This document shows, in pieces, positions 44,238 to 55,564 of a DNA stretch of 64,000 nt (its first letter is position 1; every line of letters starts with the position of its first letter). The stretch lies in assembly GCA_014905825.1 (NCBI GenBank), contig JACGCN010000050.1, positions 62,001 through 126,000 on the forward strand. The letters run 5' to 3'. The position numbers were made by a program, and so were the translations under genes. The notes beneath the pieces are model-generated. The model was not told the origin of the DNA. It ran no database searches and saw only the letters and a list, made by a program, of their open reading frames with translations. Source of the stretch: Lyophyllum atratum. Its lineage: Eukaryota > Basidiomycota > Agaricomycetes > Agaricales > Lyophyllaceae.

Positions 44238-44850
44238 CTCTAAGGTGAACTGCGGGTCAGCAAGGGACACAGAGTCGAGCAATGATATACGAACTAGGCA
44301 AAATCCTTTGTTTGGATGAGGATGCGGGATGTGGCTTCGTGCTGATTGGAGAGTTACGTTTTCAAGGCTGTCGTAGGAGGCAGTGCAAGTGCAAGTCGTT
44401 ATTTTGTGGAACTGGACAATGCGGCGTTTATATAGCCACGATCAACCAACACTTGCAAGCGAAAGAGCCACATCGACCAAGGGTTTGGTCTTGTTTCGAC
44501 CCAGTATGGTCGTCGACTCAGGCTGGAAGCTTCTACTCTATCAACCATCCCACCTTTTATTATTGAGTACTCAGCCTTAATCTCGACGTTTTCGCCCTAC
44601 AGGCCTGGACGACTTGGTCCTCCCCGTTCTTCGATGCTCAAACCGCGCTGTCACCTGCACACAAACACCCCTACGCTGCTCCAGGCATGATTAATGGGCC
44701 AATAATCACCATCTCTTGCTTATGTTACGAACAGTGGCCAACACCGATTCTGTTTCCAGTAGCGTCAAGCCGTCCACCAAATGCGTCCATCTCAGGCGTC
44801 CATAAACGTTCCGTGGTTCCATACCCCCATACCCTTCTGAACTTCAGACG
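44238..44850. repeat. S6 promoter and inverted 250-bp dispersed repeat
   Basis: Holds the S6 5' region and, at about 44540-44790 in inverted orientation, the repeat that begins near 1410 and that the Ngaro element entered at 11180. No gene. Confidence 0.5.
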
Positions 44851-46556
44851 TTGAACCTCCCCTCTAGAACGCCGTTCCCCGTTACTGCGTCCGGATCAAT
44901 CGAATGACATCATACTTTTGCAATTGCTGCCTTTCTCCTCCTTGAATGCTTCCATGCGGGCCTTACCGCCGGTGGACGGCTACAGCCCCGTATACTCCCT
45001 AGCAGAATGGAACCACCGGGTGTCGCACGCGTTTGTTACGATCTTAAGGCGACTCGGCATAGTACGGGGGATGAGTCATGATTGGCATTGTGGTACAGAA
45101 AATATCACGGGAGACTTCGTCGCGATCCTCAAATTCCGCGAGATAAAATGCACCGGAACTAGAGATCATTGCGCCGGGCGGTCTTAGGTTGGGACACCCA
45201 TTCATCTATGGCCGGATCAGGTCTCCACCCATCCTTCAATCGAAAAATTGCGGCGAACCTGGCTGTGGATCAAGACTTACACAGTCCGGCACGCCACACG
45301 CGTTTCGTATCAGGCAAAACAGGACAAGAAATGAACGTACCTCATCCCCCACGCTCTGATGGACTTCCCCACCATCGAAACACCCTCCACCTACACAAAA
45401 TGCTCATTCGCCCTCATCTCATGATCAGAACACGGATCTTGAAGGATCCGCTCCTCCATTTCATCCCGCGCGGGAGTATATGGCATGCATCAGATGGGAG
45501 AGGAGATGTGCAGTAAGTACCCGCTACATAAGTGGGCGTCTCGGGATTGTTGTGTAGCGCCGAGGCTGTATAGGTCTCTACCGACGTTCGGGGGTGTATG
45601 GGTATGGGTAGGGAGTCACTAGCGCTCATCTGCAGACGTCTAATGTCCATGCTGCGGGTCTACCTCCATTTCGCGATCAAAGACAGCGGCCTGGCTTTAT
45701 AGAACAGCACCCACCTCCGGGGTCTAATCGAAGGAGGCTGCAGACAGGAAGATTGTGGACACTCGAAGTAGCAAGTTGAAGGTAGATGTCCTGAATTTCC
45801 TTCGACGCGGGGCACCTGACTGAAACAAGATGCTCAAACAGCGCCTGGACCCGAGCAGCTACGTAGACTCCAACCTATGTTACGAAATTGAGGGGAGGTG
45901 GGGAGGCCATTTCTTGATTCACCCTGGAGGACGACCGGATGCCGGGGAGCGAGCTACATCTACTCATGAGTCCCGCCGCTGGGCCTGGGCACAGTTCGTG
46001 CAATCAAGCGATCCTCAGGCTCAGCCCGGCTTTCGCATGGATATCGGCATGCTTCTGTGTACCACCAAGACTCGGACCCGTTCGCCCTCCTTCAACTTCT
46101 CCGTCTATCGATGACGACTAGACAAACAGCTTCTAATGCAAGGCGAGCTCGGTCTACATGGACTCCGAGGGATATAGTTGGGATGTCCGGCGTGAAGGAG
46201 GGGAGGGGAGAGAAAGGGCTTAGGGCTTAGGAGGAGGAGGACGATCATCGATGGGGTGTACGCTCGTCCAAGCTTGATCATGAGGAGTCGACGTGATAAG
46301 ATTGGGAGGGGCGAGGCATGTTTGCTCGTATCGGATTTTTGTCTCTGAGAAACGGATAGCGCATGGGCGGAGAACGTATGGATATATAGTCGATGCACGG
46401 ATACTGATTCTAATGCTGATCCCTTTCAAATATAAGTCGTCGCCAAACTTGTTTCGCTATGAATATGGGTGATGACCCTACAGCCTTGAATATCGCTTTG
46501 ATCAAAAATGGGACGCGGACATCCACCAAGCCGAGACGCGTCCACGTCATGTGACC
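44850..46556 (+). repeat. R repeat, copy R2: region upstream of intact NUP37
   Basis: The probable parental copy of the R repeat, because it is continuous with an intact NUP37 gene. It is shared with R1 and, inverted, R0. The frames differ among the copies, so I treat it as non-coding spacer and promoter. Confidence 0.55.
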
Positions 46557-47976
46557 ATGGATCTTCAACACCACCACCCCACCCGCGTCGACGCCGTCCG
46601 CTGCTGCTACAACGACGACGCCACCGACCTCATCGCCATCGCCTCCGAGCACTCCCTCGACATCCTCCTCGTCGTACGTGCCCGCGCCGCTCGCTCCCGA
46701 CGAGCTGTCTGACGATACCACTTGACAGGGGGGTTCTACCACCCAGATACTGACGACGTTCCACATTGGTGTGAGGATAACGGCGCTGGCGTGGTCGCCG
46801 CTGACTATATCGCCGTCGGCCAGCGATTGTTGGCATATCGAGTACGCGTTGTCTCATTCGCCTCGGGTGTTGTTATTCACGCCTACCTATGATTACTAGG
46901 CTCGTGGTGGCTGGGACAGACTTTGGCCTGCACCTCCTCACGAAATCGTACAAGGACGCCGAGGCTGTGTTCCCGTTTGGGGGCGGGCTGAGTGGGCACC
47001 ATGGGAAGGTCAATGATATGGCGTTTTGCGGGGGGCGGAGCGAGGACAGTACGCGGTATGTTGCCACCGTATCAGGTATGCATGCGTCCGACTCCGTTCG
47101 TTATATATTGTGCATCGGATATTGACGTGTGCACGCAGATGACAAGATGCTGATGGTATGGGACCTCCACCCCACCATCGACATTTCCTCCCGCGAGCCC
47201 TCCGCAGGTCCCGACACCACACCGTTCCTAGCGGACCGCCCCCAGCCCACGGCGTATGTGATCCCGTACCCGCATCCCCTCACATCCATAAGCTCGCACC
47301 CGTCCACGAGCAAGGAGTTCCTAGTCGCGGACTGCCGTGGATCCATATTTTTGACGGATTGGAGGTCGGACCCGGTGGAGGTGGGGCAGGAGAGGTGGAG
47401 GCATTCGAGTGTTGTTGAGTTGGTGGAGCCGACGGCGTTGGCTGAGCATTCGATGGGGGTGGCGAGGCATTGGGGTGGGTTGGTGGATTGGAGGAGGGAT
47501 ACGACGGACATGTATGTGATTTATATTCTGCTATGTTGGAGCGTACGTTCTGACGTTTTCATTATTTAGAATTGGCGCTGTCTATGGATCCAAATTCTCC
47601 ATCTGGGACATCTCGAATCTTCGAGGCGGCAAGCCCTACGCCTCCGGCATAAGCTTCCCAGAAGGCGGCCACAAATTCAGGTATGCTTCCCCTCCCATCC
47701 TCGTTTTCCCTCTACACATACCAACTATGCCCATGATCCAGGTGGTGTCCGACGTACCCCGACTACTTTGCCATCTCAGCACAACTACCTGGTAAAGGCG
47801 CGGTTATCCATGTGCACAATACGAATTACCTGCAAGCGCTGCCGACGGTGTTTAATGTGCGTCCGAGGCCGCATGTGGTGCAGGATTTCGATTTCTTGGG
47901 GATGGGGGGGATACCGAGGATTGTGGCGGCGATTGGGAGGACGGTGTATATATTTTCTATCGGGGTGGATTCGTAG
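46557..47976 (+). CDS. NUP37: Nucleoporin NUP37 homologue (WD40 protein)
   Basis: Six exons: 46557-46673, 46729-46841, 46900-47075, 47139-47511, 47570-47680 and 47742-47976. All have GT-AG borders and agreeing phases, giving 374 residues. WD-repeat features in order: LTTFHIGVRITALAWSP, GHHGKVNDMAF, ATVSDDKMLMVWDLHP, EFLVADCRGSIFLTDW, IGAVYGSKFSIWDISN and YPDYFAISAQLPGKGAVIHV. The FH.GVR...AWSP and IGAV.G....IWDI segments match animal NUP37, a WD40 propeller of the Nup107-160 complex in the outer ring of the nuclear pore. It is the only complete copy; three 3' fragments and one exon-1 fragment lie elsewhere in the window. It is convergent with S7. Confidence 0.85.
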
Positions 47977-48360
47977 TGTTACGTGTAGAAATGTGGGGAG
48001 CGTACATGCACCGGATGCAAATATTGATCGGATAAAACATGCAGATTGTTGGAAAGATATTCCATACTCAAAGAGTATTCAAAGAATACTAAAGATCTGG
48101 AATAATCTTTCAATATTTCTCGAGTCTTTTTGTGGCAGTCATTGTGCTTTGATTCCAGTGACAATAGTATGTGGTGAAGGTTGCAAAATGGTGTAGCAAG
48201 TACATAGTATCGACGTCATCATATCTGTCTGAAGCGAAAGAGCGGCTTTGGTCTTCATTATGATCACTTGTCTCCTTCCCCCGTCAAAAAAGACAATGTG
48301 AGAATCTGGTCTGACTACGGGAGACTAGTTTCTACCTGGTATGGACGTCGACTGGAAGCT
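47977..48360. repeat. NUP37 to S7 spacer
   Basis: A convergent spacer shared in part with the S3 and D-gene 3' flanks (gtggtgaaggttgcaaaa and the following 60 bp recur near 5130 and 50520). No gene. Confidence 0.5.
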
Positions 48361-48684
48361 TCATGCATATTTATACCATCTGGGCTCCAAGTCCGTGTTC
48401 AAGACTGCCTTGAACTCATCCAGGTTTTTTCGCGCTGGCATCGGAAAGCGCTCATCGGGATCATTGCAGGCGACGGCAAGGCATGTGTGAAGTTTGCCGT
48501 TGACCCTCACGCCAACCAGCCTCCCATGTCCAAAGAGTCCTCCGCGAACGAAGAGGTGGGTCGCTGCCTGGACGATGGTATTCCGCTTGGCGTTTATCGA
48601 CTCGTCTGTTCCGAGCTTCGCCTCCTTGCCGTAAGCCACCAGCTGTTCGTCGCTAACGATATAACCCAGCATTTTCACGAACAT
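48361..48684 (-). CDS. S-family small protein, copy S7
   Basis: 107 codons starting MFVKMLGYIVSDEQLVAYGK; the most diverged copy at the N-terminal part (EAKLGTDESINAKRNT). It keeps the central GGLFGHGRLVGV and the EPRWYKYA end. TATA ctttatatag (48870-48879, read on the minus strand as ctatataaag). It is divergent from D2 and convergent with NUP37; it may represent the ancestral S position. Confidence 0.77.
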   Translation of the reverse strand: MFVKMLGYIVSDEQLVAYGKEAKLGTDESINAKRNTIVQAATHLFVRGGLFGHGRLVGVRVNGKLHTCLAVACNDPDERFPMPARKNLDEFKAVLNTDLEPRWYKYA

Positions 48685-49366
48685 GTCTAAGGTGAACTGC
48701 GTCAGCAAGGGACGCAGAGTCGAGCAATGATATACGTACTAGGCAAAATCCTTTGTTTGAATGACGTTGCGGGATGTGGCTTTGTGCCGATTGGAGAGTT
48801 TCAAACGTATCTAAGGCTGTCGCGCGTAGAGGCAGTGGCGAGTCGTTATTTTGTGGAACTGGACAACGCTTTATATAGACACGATCAACCAACACGTGTT
48901 TGTGGCCCTGTTTGGAAGGGTTTCTACACATGCCAGATAAGGTAAATAGGGTCATCTGCTCCATTGGTCCCGAAAGTTCAGGCCGACTGGCCAATGCATT
49001 ACTCACCATTGTCTCCCAAAAAGAGCGGGCTATCTCATGGTCGCTTGTATCAGGGAAGTTTAACCATCGTCACGTTCGCCATTGTTCTTCGCGAAAAGCG
49101 ATGTCAACTCGTGGACGACTTCCGACTACAACACCGCTGCTTATTAGCGAAGTTCTAAATCTGGACTTTCTCGTGAAGGAAGATCTCATTATCTGCAAGA
49201 AAACTGTGTCTGGATTCTGATGAACTTTTGGATCATTGTCTGCTGCCATTCTGCCAACCGCCAAGGATCTGGCCCGCAACCCGACCGCGCGGCTCATCGC
49301 CCTCTCATCCTGCCGACAACTGGTATATAAAGGACCTGACAACTCAGGCTGACATCTCAACGCGCC
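48685..49366. promoter_or_regulatory. Divergent S7/D2 promoter region
   Basis: 682-bp spacer with the S7 TATA on the minus strand (48870-48879) and the D2 TATA (tatataaagg, 49324-49333) on the plus strand. It is homologous to the D1/S2 spacer in inverted orientation. Confidence 0.55.
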
Positions 49367-50359
49367 ATGGTCTTCAGCTTACCTGGTAACAACCCAATCG
49401 CGGAACTTCGACGTGTCTTCGCCCGATGCTTGGCCTACTCTCGCACATATAACAAGCGCAACTTGGAACATTATTGGTATCCTAGCTGGAACCATACACT
49501 ATTCGACCTTATCTATGATAATCCCCGGCTCCTAGTCGCACCACAATTTCCCATCTATATTTCATCTAGGCTTCGCGTTGACGGTCCCGAAGAGAAGGCG
49601 GACGTTGACGTTGACGAACATTTGGTTCAATCCGCCGATGAGGAAGAAAGGCGCGATGATGAACAATGGATTGACGGTGCCGCCGCACTCATCCCCCTCA
49701 CAAGGCGCGATGATGAAGAAGTGACTGATGGTTCCGCCGCACTCACCCCCCTTTCCCCTGCACCCCAGCCCCGCTTTTTCCTTGCACCCGGGCCTGTGGC
49801 AGATGAGGCAGACACTGATGATTTGCTGGCCGACGCCTCATTCTCAACTGCTGCCACTTCTGCTGAATCCAAGCCTCTCACTCGTGTTACCGACTTCGCT
49901 ATCCTTCACATCAAACCCCAGCAGAATCCTGCTCTTCCCACACGCTACGAAGGTTATAGGGTGGACAAGCTCACGGTGCCACTCCTTCTGGAGGAGAAAC
50001 GCTTTCCGTCGCGAAGCCTTACTGGAGCTGAGTTTGACGAAGCGCTGTGGCAGAAGATCGCAGAAGCTCAACAGGACTCTATTTTTCAAGTGGTCCTACT
50101 CCTTCGAAGGTTTCCTGAGATGACCGAGGTGATGTGCATCGCAGCTTCAGGTCCTTGGTGGACCAACACTACTTTCAGACGCGCGCGGAACAACACGATG
50201 TCCGACGAGGAGTTCGAGGAGGCCATTGATGATAAAGATTACCGTGCATTATATGCCGCTGTTGCGTTCTGTCGATGGTCGATACCTCTTCGGCTTGACA
50301 CCCCCGCTTCGACCAGGCGCTTCAAAGCCATCCGTAACAAGCTTGCCGCTCTACAGTAG
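49367..50359 (+). CDS. D-family acidic protein, copy D2 (330 aa), nuclease-like motif
   Basis: Single-exon frame starting MVFSLPGNNPIAELRRVF, homologous to D1 over its whole length. The 19 extra residues come from duplication of an acidic unit: RRDDEQWIDGAAALIPLT is followed by RRDDEEVTDGSAALTPL, where D1 has one unit. The VTDFAILHIKP and VPLLLEEKRFPSR segments are kept exactly, while the neighbouring part (ALWQKIAEAQQDS against VKLKSRIRDAQNA) has diverged. This points to constraint on the putative Asp / Glu-x-Lys motif. No signal peptide. The TATA box is about 34 bp before the ATG, so the 5' leader must be very short. Confidence 0.75.
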   Translation: MVFSLPGNNPIAELRRVFARCLAYSRTYNKRNLEHYWYPSWNHTLFDLIYDNPRLLVAPQFPIYISSRLRVDGPEEKADVDVDEHLVQSADEEERRDDEQWIDGAAALIPLTRRDDEEVTDGSAALTPLSPAPQPRFFLAPGPVADEADTDDLLADASFSTAATSAESKPLTRVTDFAILHIKPQQNPALPTRYEGYRVDKLTVPLLLEEKRFPSRSLTGAEFDEALWQKIAEAQQDSIFQVVLLLRRFPEMTEVMCIAASGPWWTNTTFRRARNNTMSDEEFEEAIDDKDYRALYAAVAFCRWSIPLRLDTPASTRRFKAIRNKLAALQ

Positions 50360-52266
50360 GGGAAGGCCATCCCAAGCGTCGGCTTCTGGGATCCTCTCGT
50401 GAATCTTATGTGGCAAAATTTTCTGAAGGTTGGCAGGGAGGTTGAGGTGGCAGGAAGGATATCACTGGATGTTGTACTATATGTCTTATATCTTCGAATT
50501 TGACATCGTTCGGCGTGTAATGTGGTGAAGGTTGCAAAACGGTGTAGCAAGTGGTGTCGACGTCATCATCTGTCTGCAAGCGAAAGAGCGGCATCGCTTG
50601 CAAGGCTTTCGTCTTGTTTCGACCCGGCATGGTCGCAAGTTGCAATCATCCTACCCTTTCGACGTCTTCGCTCTACAGGTCTATACAAATTGGTTCTCCC
50701 CGTTTTTCGATGCTCAAGGTCTCAAGCCGCGCTAGCACCTGCGCACAACCACCCCTACGCTGCTCCATGCGTGATTAATGGGCTAATAATCAACATCTCT
50801 TGCTTATGTTACGAAGAGTGGACAACACCGACTCGGATTCTGTTTCCAGTAGCGTAAACCCGTCCACCAAATGCGTCCATAAAAACTCAATGGTTCCTTC
50901 GATTCCGAGCTTGTCAGGGGGAGTGAAGAGACGTGGTTTCCTGATTTACAGTATGTCAGTGTCACCTCCCGCCCTGCACCCTCTGCAAATATCTGACTAG
51001 TCAATTTGAAGTCTCCAGTGGTCTTCTTGTCCTCTCATGGCTCTCAAAGTCCTTCAAGACGCACCCTCCCCGACTCTAGAAGAGAAGTTCAACGAAATAT
51101 GATTTTCAATATGTCGTATCGACCATGCTCAACTGCATCTCTTGGCGACTTCATCCCCAAGACATGTCGCGCCGCCCAGGTTACTGGATCTGCTTATCAA
51201 CGGCGAACAAGTTGTAACTTGGCTACCTGGCCAGGTATGCCTTCATGTATTTCGTACAAGAGCGTACAAGCTTGAAGCAGACTCATAACTTGAGGATGCA
51301 AGGTGGATGTTAGAATTTGGTCTTGTTTTTAATTTTCCGATTTCAACAAGCACTTGACGTTCGCACCATGAATCGTAACATCAACGACTGCCCGCCGATC
51401 TACCAATTCCGCAGCTCTGGTGCATCGCTACTAGCATTTCCTACATGCCCGCCCTTGTACAAGTATTCGGGTCTTTGACTTGCAAGCGGAAGGCATCTCA
51501 ATTCGGAGGCCACGGCCTATCCACGCAGCTCTGGCACGTACTGCGAAAAGCGTGATCACATGAATTATACTGAAAGCTCTAAAGAAAAGGGGTGGCTTCG
51601 TTCGAGGACGTAAGTGGATCCTTGGAGCTATGATTCATACTGAACACTGCCTTTCAGCCCCTAAACACAGACAATGACGTCCTTGGTGGCCCGCGCCTCA
51701 AATCGATGAAATTTTAGGTATAGTGGGTCAAGGACTCATGTGGGTTATGTCTAAGGTAAAAATAATTAGGAGGCAAACACCACATTCCTCGCTAACTGAT
51801 TGCAAGCAGTTAACGCGTGGAATCGATACGACCAAGATGCGACGGCAACTGTGTGTCGTAATCTGCTTTACTATTCTTGACGAAGTGAGTGCGTCGAAGC
51901 AATGGGTATACGTTTTAACTGAGAACAAATCGAAGGACCTTAGCTGTATATGTCGAGCACTCTATCATTATGAAGCCTGTCCGTGGCTACCTTCCATGGC
52001 TTCAAGTTCGACGATCAACCCTATTCTCAGCAGACTCCATCCTGAAGAATGGTTCACTGCACATGCTATATGGCGGCCTCCTCTTCTCAACGACCCACTT
52101 GCTCATTCTTGTCGCTCTGAACCCCTTTCCTACGTCTATAAAAGGGCCCTCTCGACATCGTTTTTTAGCATCTCAACAGCTCCCAACCCTCCAGTACCTC
52201 ATCCGCACATCGCTGCATTGACGATCCCCACCATCAACCTCTTTCTAAAACACTTCGCAATAAAAA
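50360..52266. repeat. D2 3' flank, inverted dispersed repeats and G4 upstream block
   Basis: 50380-51300 is the inverted counterpart of 4390-5310. 51330-52260 is the G upstream block with the G4 TATA (tataaaagg, 52137-52145). Splice-flanked pieces (for example after gattgcaag near 51808, before gtgagtgcg near 51886) recur in all four G blocks. No gene is called. Confidence 0.5.
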
Positions 52267-52926
52267 ATGAAGTTCCAAGTCTTCGTCGTGTCAGCACTCC
52301 TCGGCGTAGCCATCGCCAGTCCCATTGCCTCTGACTCTAAAATCGCAAGGATGAACGATATGGAGGTACGTAATCTTTCCCTCGTTTGGTTCTGGCATGC
52401 TAACCTCCTCGTGCTTTAGGTCAGGGGAACCTCTTCGAATGGCGGTGGTGGAAATGGCGGCAATGGCGGCAATGGCGGCAACGGCGGTAACGCTGGCAAT
52501 GGTGATGGAGGTGGAGGTGGCGGCAACGGTGGAAATGGAGGTAACGCAGGAAATGGCGGCAACGGTGGTGGAGATGGTGGTGGATGGAACAGCGGTGGTG
52601 GTGGTAACGGGGGTAATGGCGGTAATGGCGGTAACGGTGGTAACGGTGGAGGCAATTGGAATGGTGGTGGTTGGAACAGTGGCGGCGGTGGGAATGGCGG
52701 AAACGGTGGAAATGGTGGTAATGGTGGTAATGGTGGAGGGAATTGGCATGGTGGAGGTTGGAATAATGGTGGTTGGAACGGTGGTGGTTGGAATGGTGGT
52801 GGTTGGAACGGCGGTGGATGGCACGGTGGTGGATGGCGTGGTGGTGGAAATGGTGGTAATGGCGGCAATGGCGGCAATGGCGGTAATGGCGGCAGATGGC
52901 CATGGTGGCGGTCTGGACGTTGGTGA
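52267..52926 (+). CDS. G-family secreted Gly/Asn-rich repeat protein, copy G4
   Basis: Exons 52267-52365 and 52420-52926 with a 54-nt intron; 201 residues. Signal peptide MKFQVFVVSALLGVAIAS, linker SKIARMNDMEVRG, then the GGN array with WNGGGWNSGG, GGGNWHGGGWNN and a run of GGWNGGGW blocks. The tail is GGRWPWWRSGRW. Repeat numbers differ slightly from G1-G3. Being the only G gene in the right block, in the inverted order S7-D2-G4, it mirrors S2-D1-G1. Confidence 0.83.
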
Positions 52927-53309
52927 GGGGACGTCTAGTCGGCATCGGAACATTTCCAAGTTCCTTCACCAGTCCACGAAAATATCAGCTACCATTTAAT
53001 GGAATTTATTTTATTGCGTGAATTGAAAAGAGTTGGAATTCTCCCTATTTCTCGAGCGGTAGTTACAACATCTCTCTTTACCCCTCCTCGCCACCTTCTC
53101 CCAATGCAGGGTGTTAAGATATGTACTGACGTTAAGGCATTGTGACCCTTGTCGACACCGTCATACGACTTCCATAATGTTTCTTCTGATGTTTACACTC
53201 ATCACCAGCTCAAGTCGTAACATTTCATTGACGAATTTGTGACGTTATTTATGGAAATCGAAGCAAGTTGGTCTTGCATTTCAAATTCCGTAATTGACAC
53301 TTTTCTGCT

Positions 53310-54061
53310 AGAGGCCAAGGGATAATTCTATTTGTGAACCCCCGAAAGTCATGAACCCCCTCGTGAACCCTCAGTTAGCTAGCGTGTGTGACAAAAATTA
53401 TCAATTATTTATTGTAACGCTACCTGATCCCGCCACCATCGATGTTATGGACTGGTCTCTTCAGCGAGAGGCACTGTGCTGCTACTGGCCTCTTTCCTTC
53501 AACCTTGTGAGTAAGCAAAGTACATGTCTCGCAAGATATTCGATACATGACTTGTATGTGGAATCACCTCGGTAGTACCTGGTAGTATCACTGGCAGGAA
53601 GGTCCACAAGGGTAGCTGAAGCGAATTGAACTGATTCAAACACGAAAGAGGCACGATATCGGGCGCCACGATAGGATATGCAAGTTCAGAAACATTCTCG
53701 AAGGTGACAGACGAGAAAGATTCTGCTGAGTGTGAGCATCCGGGGGCCTTTGGATCCAAAGCCCATGAGTCAAAAATGGAGGAAAACCGGGGGCGCGAAT
53801 GTATTGCAACATCTGGTAACCTATATACCCAGCTCGAGCAAGCTTGCTAGACTTCGTCCGCCAGCTCGACCTCATCGACGTTGCTCCGTGGATGGACAAG
53901 GCCTCACAAGGCCTCATGGCACGACCAACCGCTGACAGTGACTGCTAACCTGATGATGTGACACTTGCAAAACATCTTCGAATTTGTCAGCGCTTAGGTG
54001 GGGTTCATAGGGGGGTTCATGACTTTCGGGGGTTCACGAATAGAATTATCCAGAGGCCAAG
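53310..54061. mobile_element. MITE with 10-bp target duplication (Mutator-like)
   Basis: Element 53320-54051 (732 bp). Its inverted ends begin ggataattctatt and continue gtgaacccccgaaagtcatg; about 40 bp match with one mismatch. The 10-bp direct repeat agaggccaag flanks it (53310-53319 and 54052-54061). A 9-11-bp duplication with long inverted ends is typical of Mutator-like elements. No transposase frame. It sits in the G-gene 3' flank, which resumes at 54062 (compare 17440-17480, inverted). Confidence 0.82.
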
Positions 54062-54298
54062 ATGGTAATGTAACCACGTCAAAAAGAGGTGGATTATGGC
54101 GCGACAGATGGACCTGATCCGGAATGACAGCGCGGATGTTGTCAATTGTGTTGATCAACAAGTACTTGTAAATTGGAGGTGACCTACTGCGATCAACAAG
54201 GCACTCGGTCATATCACGCGCCGTGTTGATCTCCGAGTCCCAAGCTATTACTACTGGCCCATTTACCTAGGTATGCGGATGTCCACTCTTTACCCACC

Positions 54299-55564
54299 AT
54301 GTCGAGCGTGCTGAAAAGTGCAAGCGCAGTTTCCATGGAGGGTCGAAGACATCAATTATCACCACTTCCCAGGCCACTCACAGACGCTATCCCCGTCGAA
54401 ATTCGCGAGACTATCATCGACTTCCTGCATCTTGACCCCAGGTCCCTCTCCGCCTGTGCACTAGTATGCAAAGCCTGGCGCCCGGCCTCGCAGCATCATC
54501 TTTTGCACAAGATCACGATCAAACGACACACCTATCGCAGGTTCCTTCATCTCCTACATGAATCCCCAGACTTCAAAAAGATGCTTCAGGCGCGTGTTCA
54601 CACAATGACCGTCACGCAAGGGGCCGAAGTGGGACGTTGCTGGTTGCACGACTTCATACCACACTTGACTGGCTTTATCGTCAGAAACCTGATCATCGAT
54701 CGCCGAAACGCTGGCGATCCATCCAACTACGACATCGTTCTGCAACCCCGTATCTTCAGGGATGTTTTCCAGTCTCTAACCGAGCTCAAACTGTACCAGT
54801 CGAAGTTCAACTCGTTAACCCACCTTGTGGCGATGATATGCTCGCTCCGCGATCTGGAAAGCCTGTCCCTCGACTCAGTGACTTGGTTTCGGTGGGAGGC
54901 GGAGTCACCATCTATAGAGAAGTATACGCTACCGCGGAGACTGCACGACCTCAGGATCAACTTGCAACGTCATGACGGGACTCTCACACAGGTCATGGAA
55001 TGGATGCAGCAGTATGAGGGAGATGATCTCCCGCGTCTGCGGACGCTGAGTATTCGTTCCCAATTCAGCGAAGGCGACGGATACGAATTTATCCCCATGG
55101 CTACCTGGGTATTCGTGAACATCGGGGTGTCCCTTCGCGATCTCACAGTAGCGAACTTCTACGATCCCAGGGAAGGTACAACATACCCAGCGATCTTCAC
55201 CTGCAATGCAGAGCTACGCAAGCTCTGTATCTGTGACATAGATTTACGATGGTATAAACCAAGTGCAAACGCAAGACAGCGCGCTGAATCCAGGCTTTCA
55301 TGGATCCCGCTGTTCGTAGGCCAGGTCGCGGGGACAAACATTGAGGTGCTAGAGTTCGAGATCCAGCTGAAGGAGGTGGACCACCTGCACCTCTTGGGGC
55401 TGGACGAGATGGGAAGGATGTTTATGCGGCCGGAGTTTGGAGGGTTGAAACGGATCGAGTTGAAGGTGTCAGCGCTGGAGAAGGGGGTGAAACGTTGGAT
55501 CAGGACGAGTCTGCCGCTGGAGTTAATGGAGCGCGGGGTCATCCATGTCTCCCGGCACCAGTGA
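54299..55564 (+). CDS. F-box protein with LRR-like C-terminal part
   Basis: 421-codon single-exon frame starting MSSVLKSASAVSMEG. Residues about 28-70 form the F-box: DAIPVEIRETIIDFLHLDPR, then SLSACALVCKAWRPASQHHL. The rest has irregular leucine-rich segments (SLTELKLYQSKFNSLTHL, DLESLSLDSVTWFRWE, LRDLTVANFYDP, ELRKLCICDIDL). This is the usual layout of basidiomycete F-box proteins, which act as substrate receptors of SCF ubiquitin ligases. The target is unknown. Partial, broken copies of its 3' end follow downstream. Confidence 0.87.
   Translation: MSSVLKSASAVSMEGRRHQLSPLPRPLTDAIPVEIRETIIDFLHLDPRSLSACALVCKAWRPASQHHLLHKITIKRHTYRRFLHLLHESPDFKKMLQARVHTMTVTQGAEVGRCWLHDFIPHLTGFIVRNLIIDRRNAGDPSNYDIVLQPRIFRDVFQSLTELKLYQSKFNSLTHLVAMICSLRDLESLSLDSVTWFRWEAESPSIEKYTLPRRLHDLRINLQRHDGTLTQVMEWMQQYEGDDLPRLRTLSIRSQFSEGDGYEFIPMATWVFVNIGVSLRDLTVANFYDPREGTTYPAIFTCNAELRKLCICDIDLRWYKPSANARQRAESRLSWIPLFVGQVAGTNIEVLEFEIQLKEVDHLHLLGLDEMGRMFMRPEFGGLKRIELKVSALEKGVKRWIRTSLPLELMERGVIHVSRHQ

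Noticed and set aside
47129..47569. A separate 146-codon gene inside NUP37
   Set aside because: It is exon 4 of NUP37 read without its splice sites.
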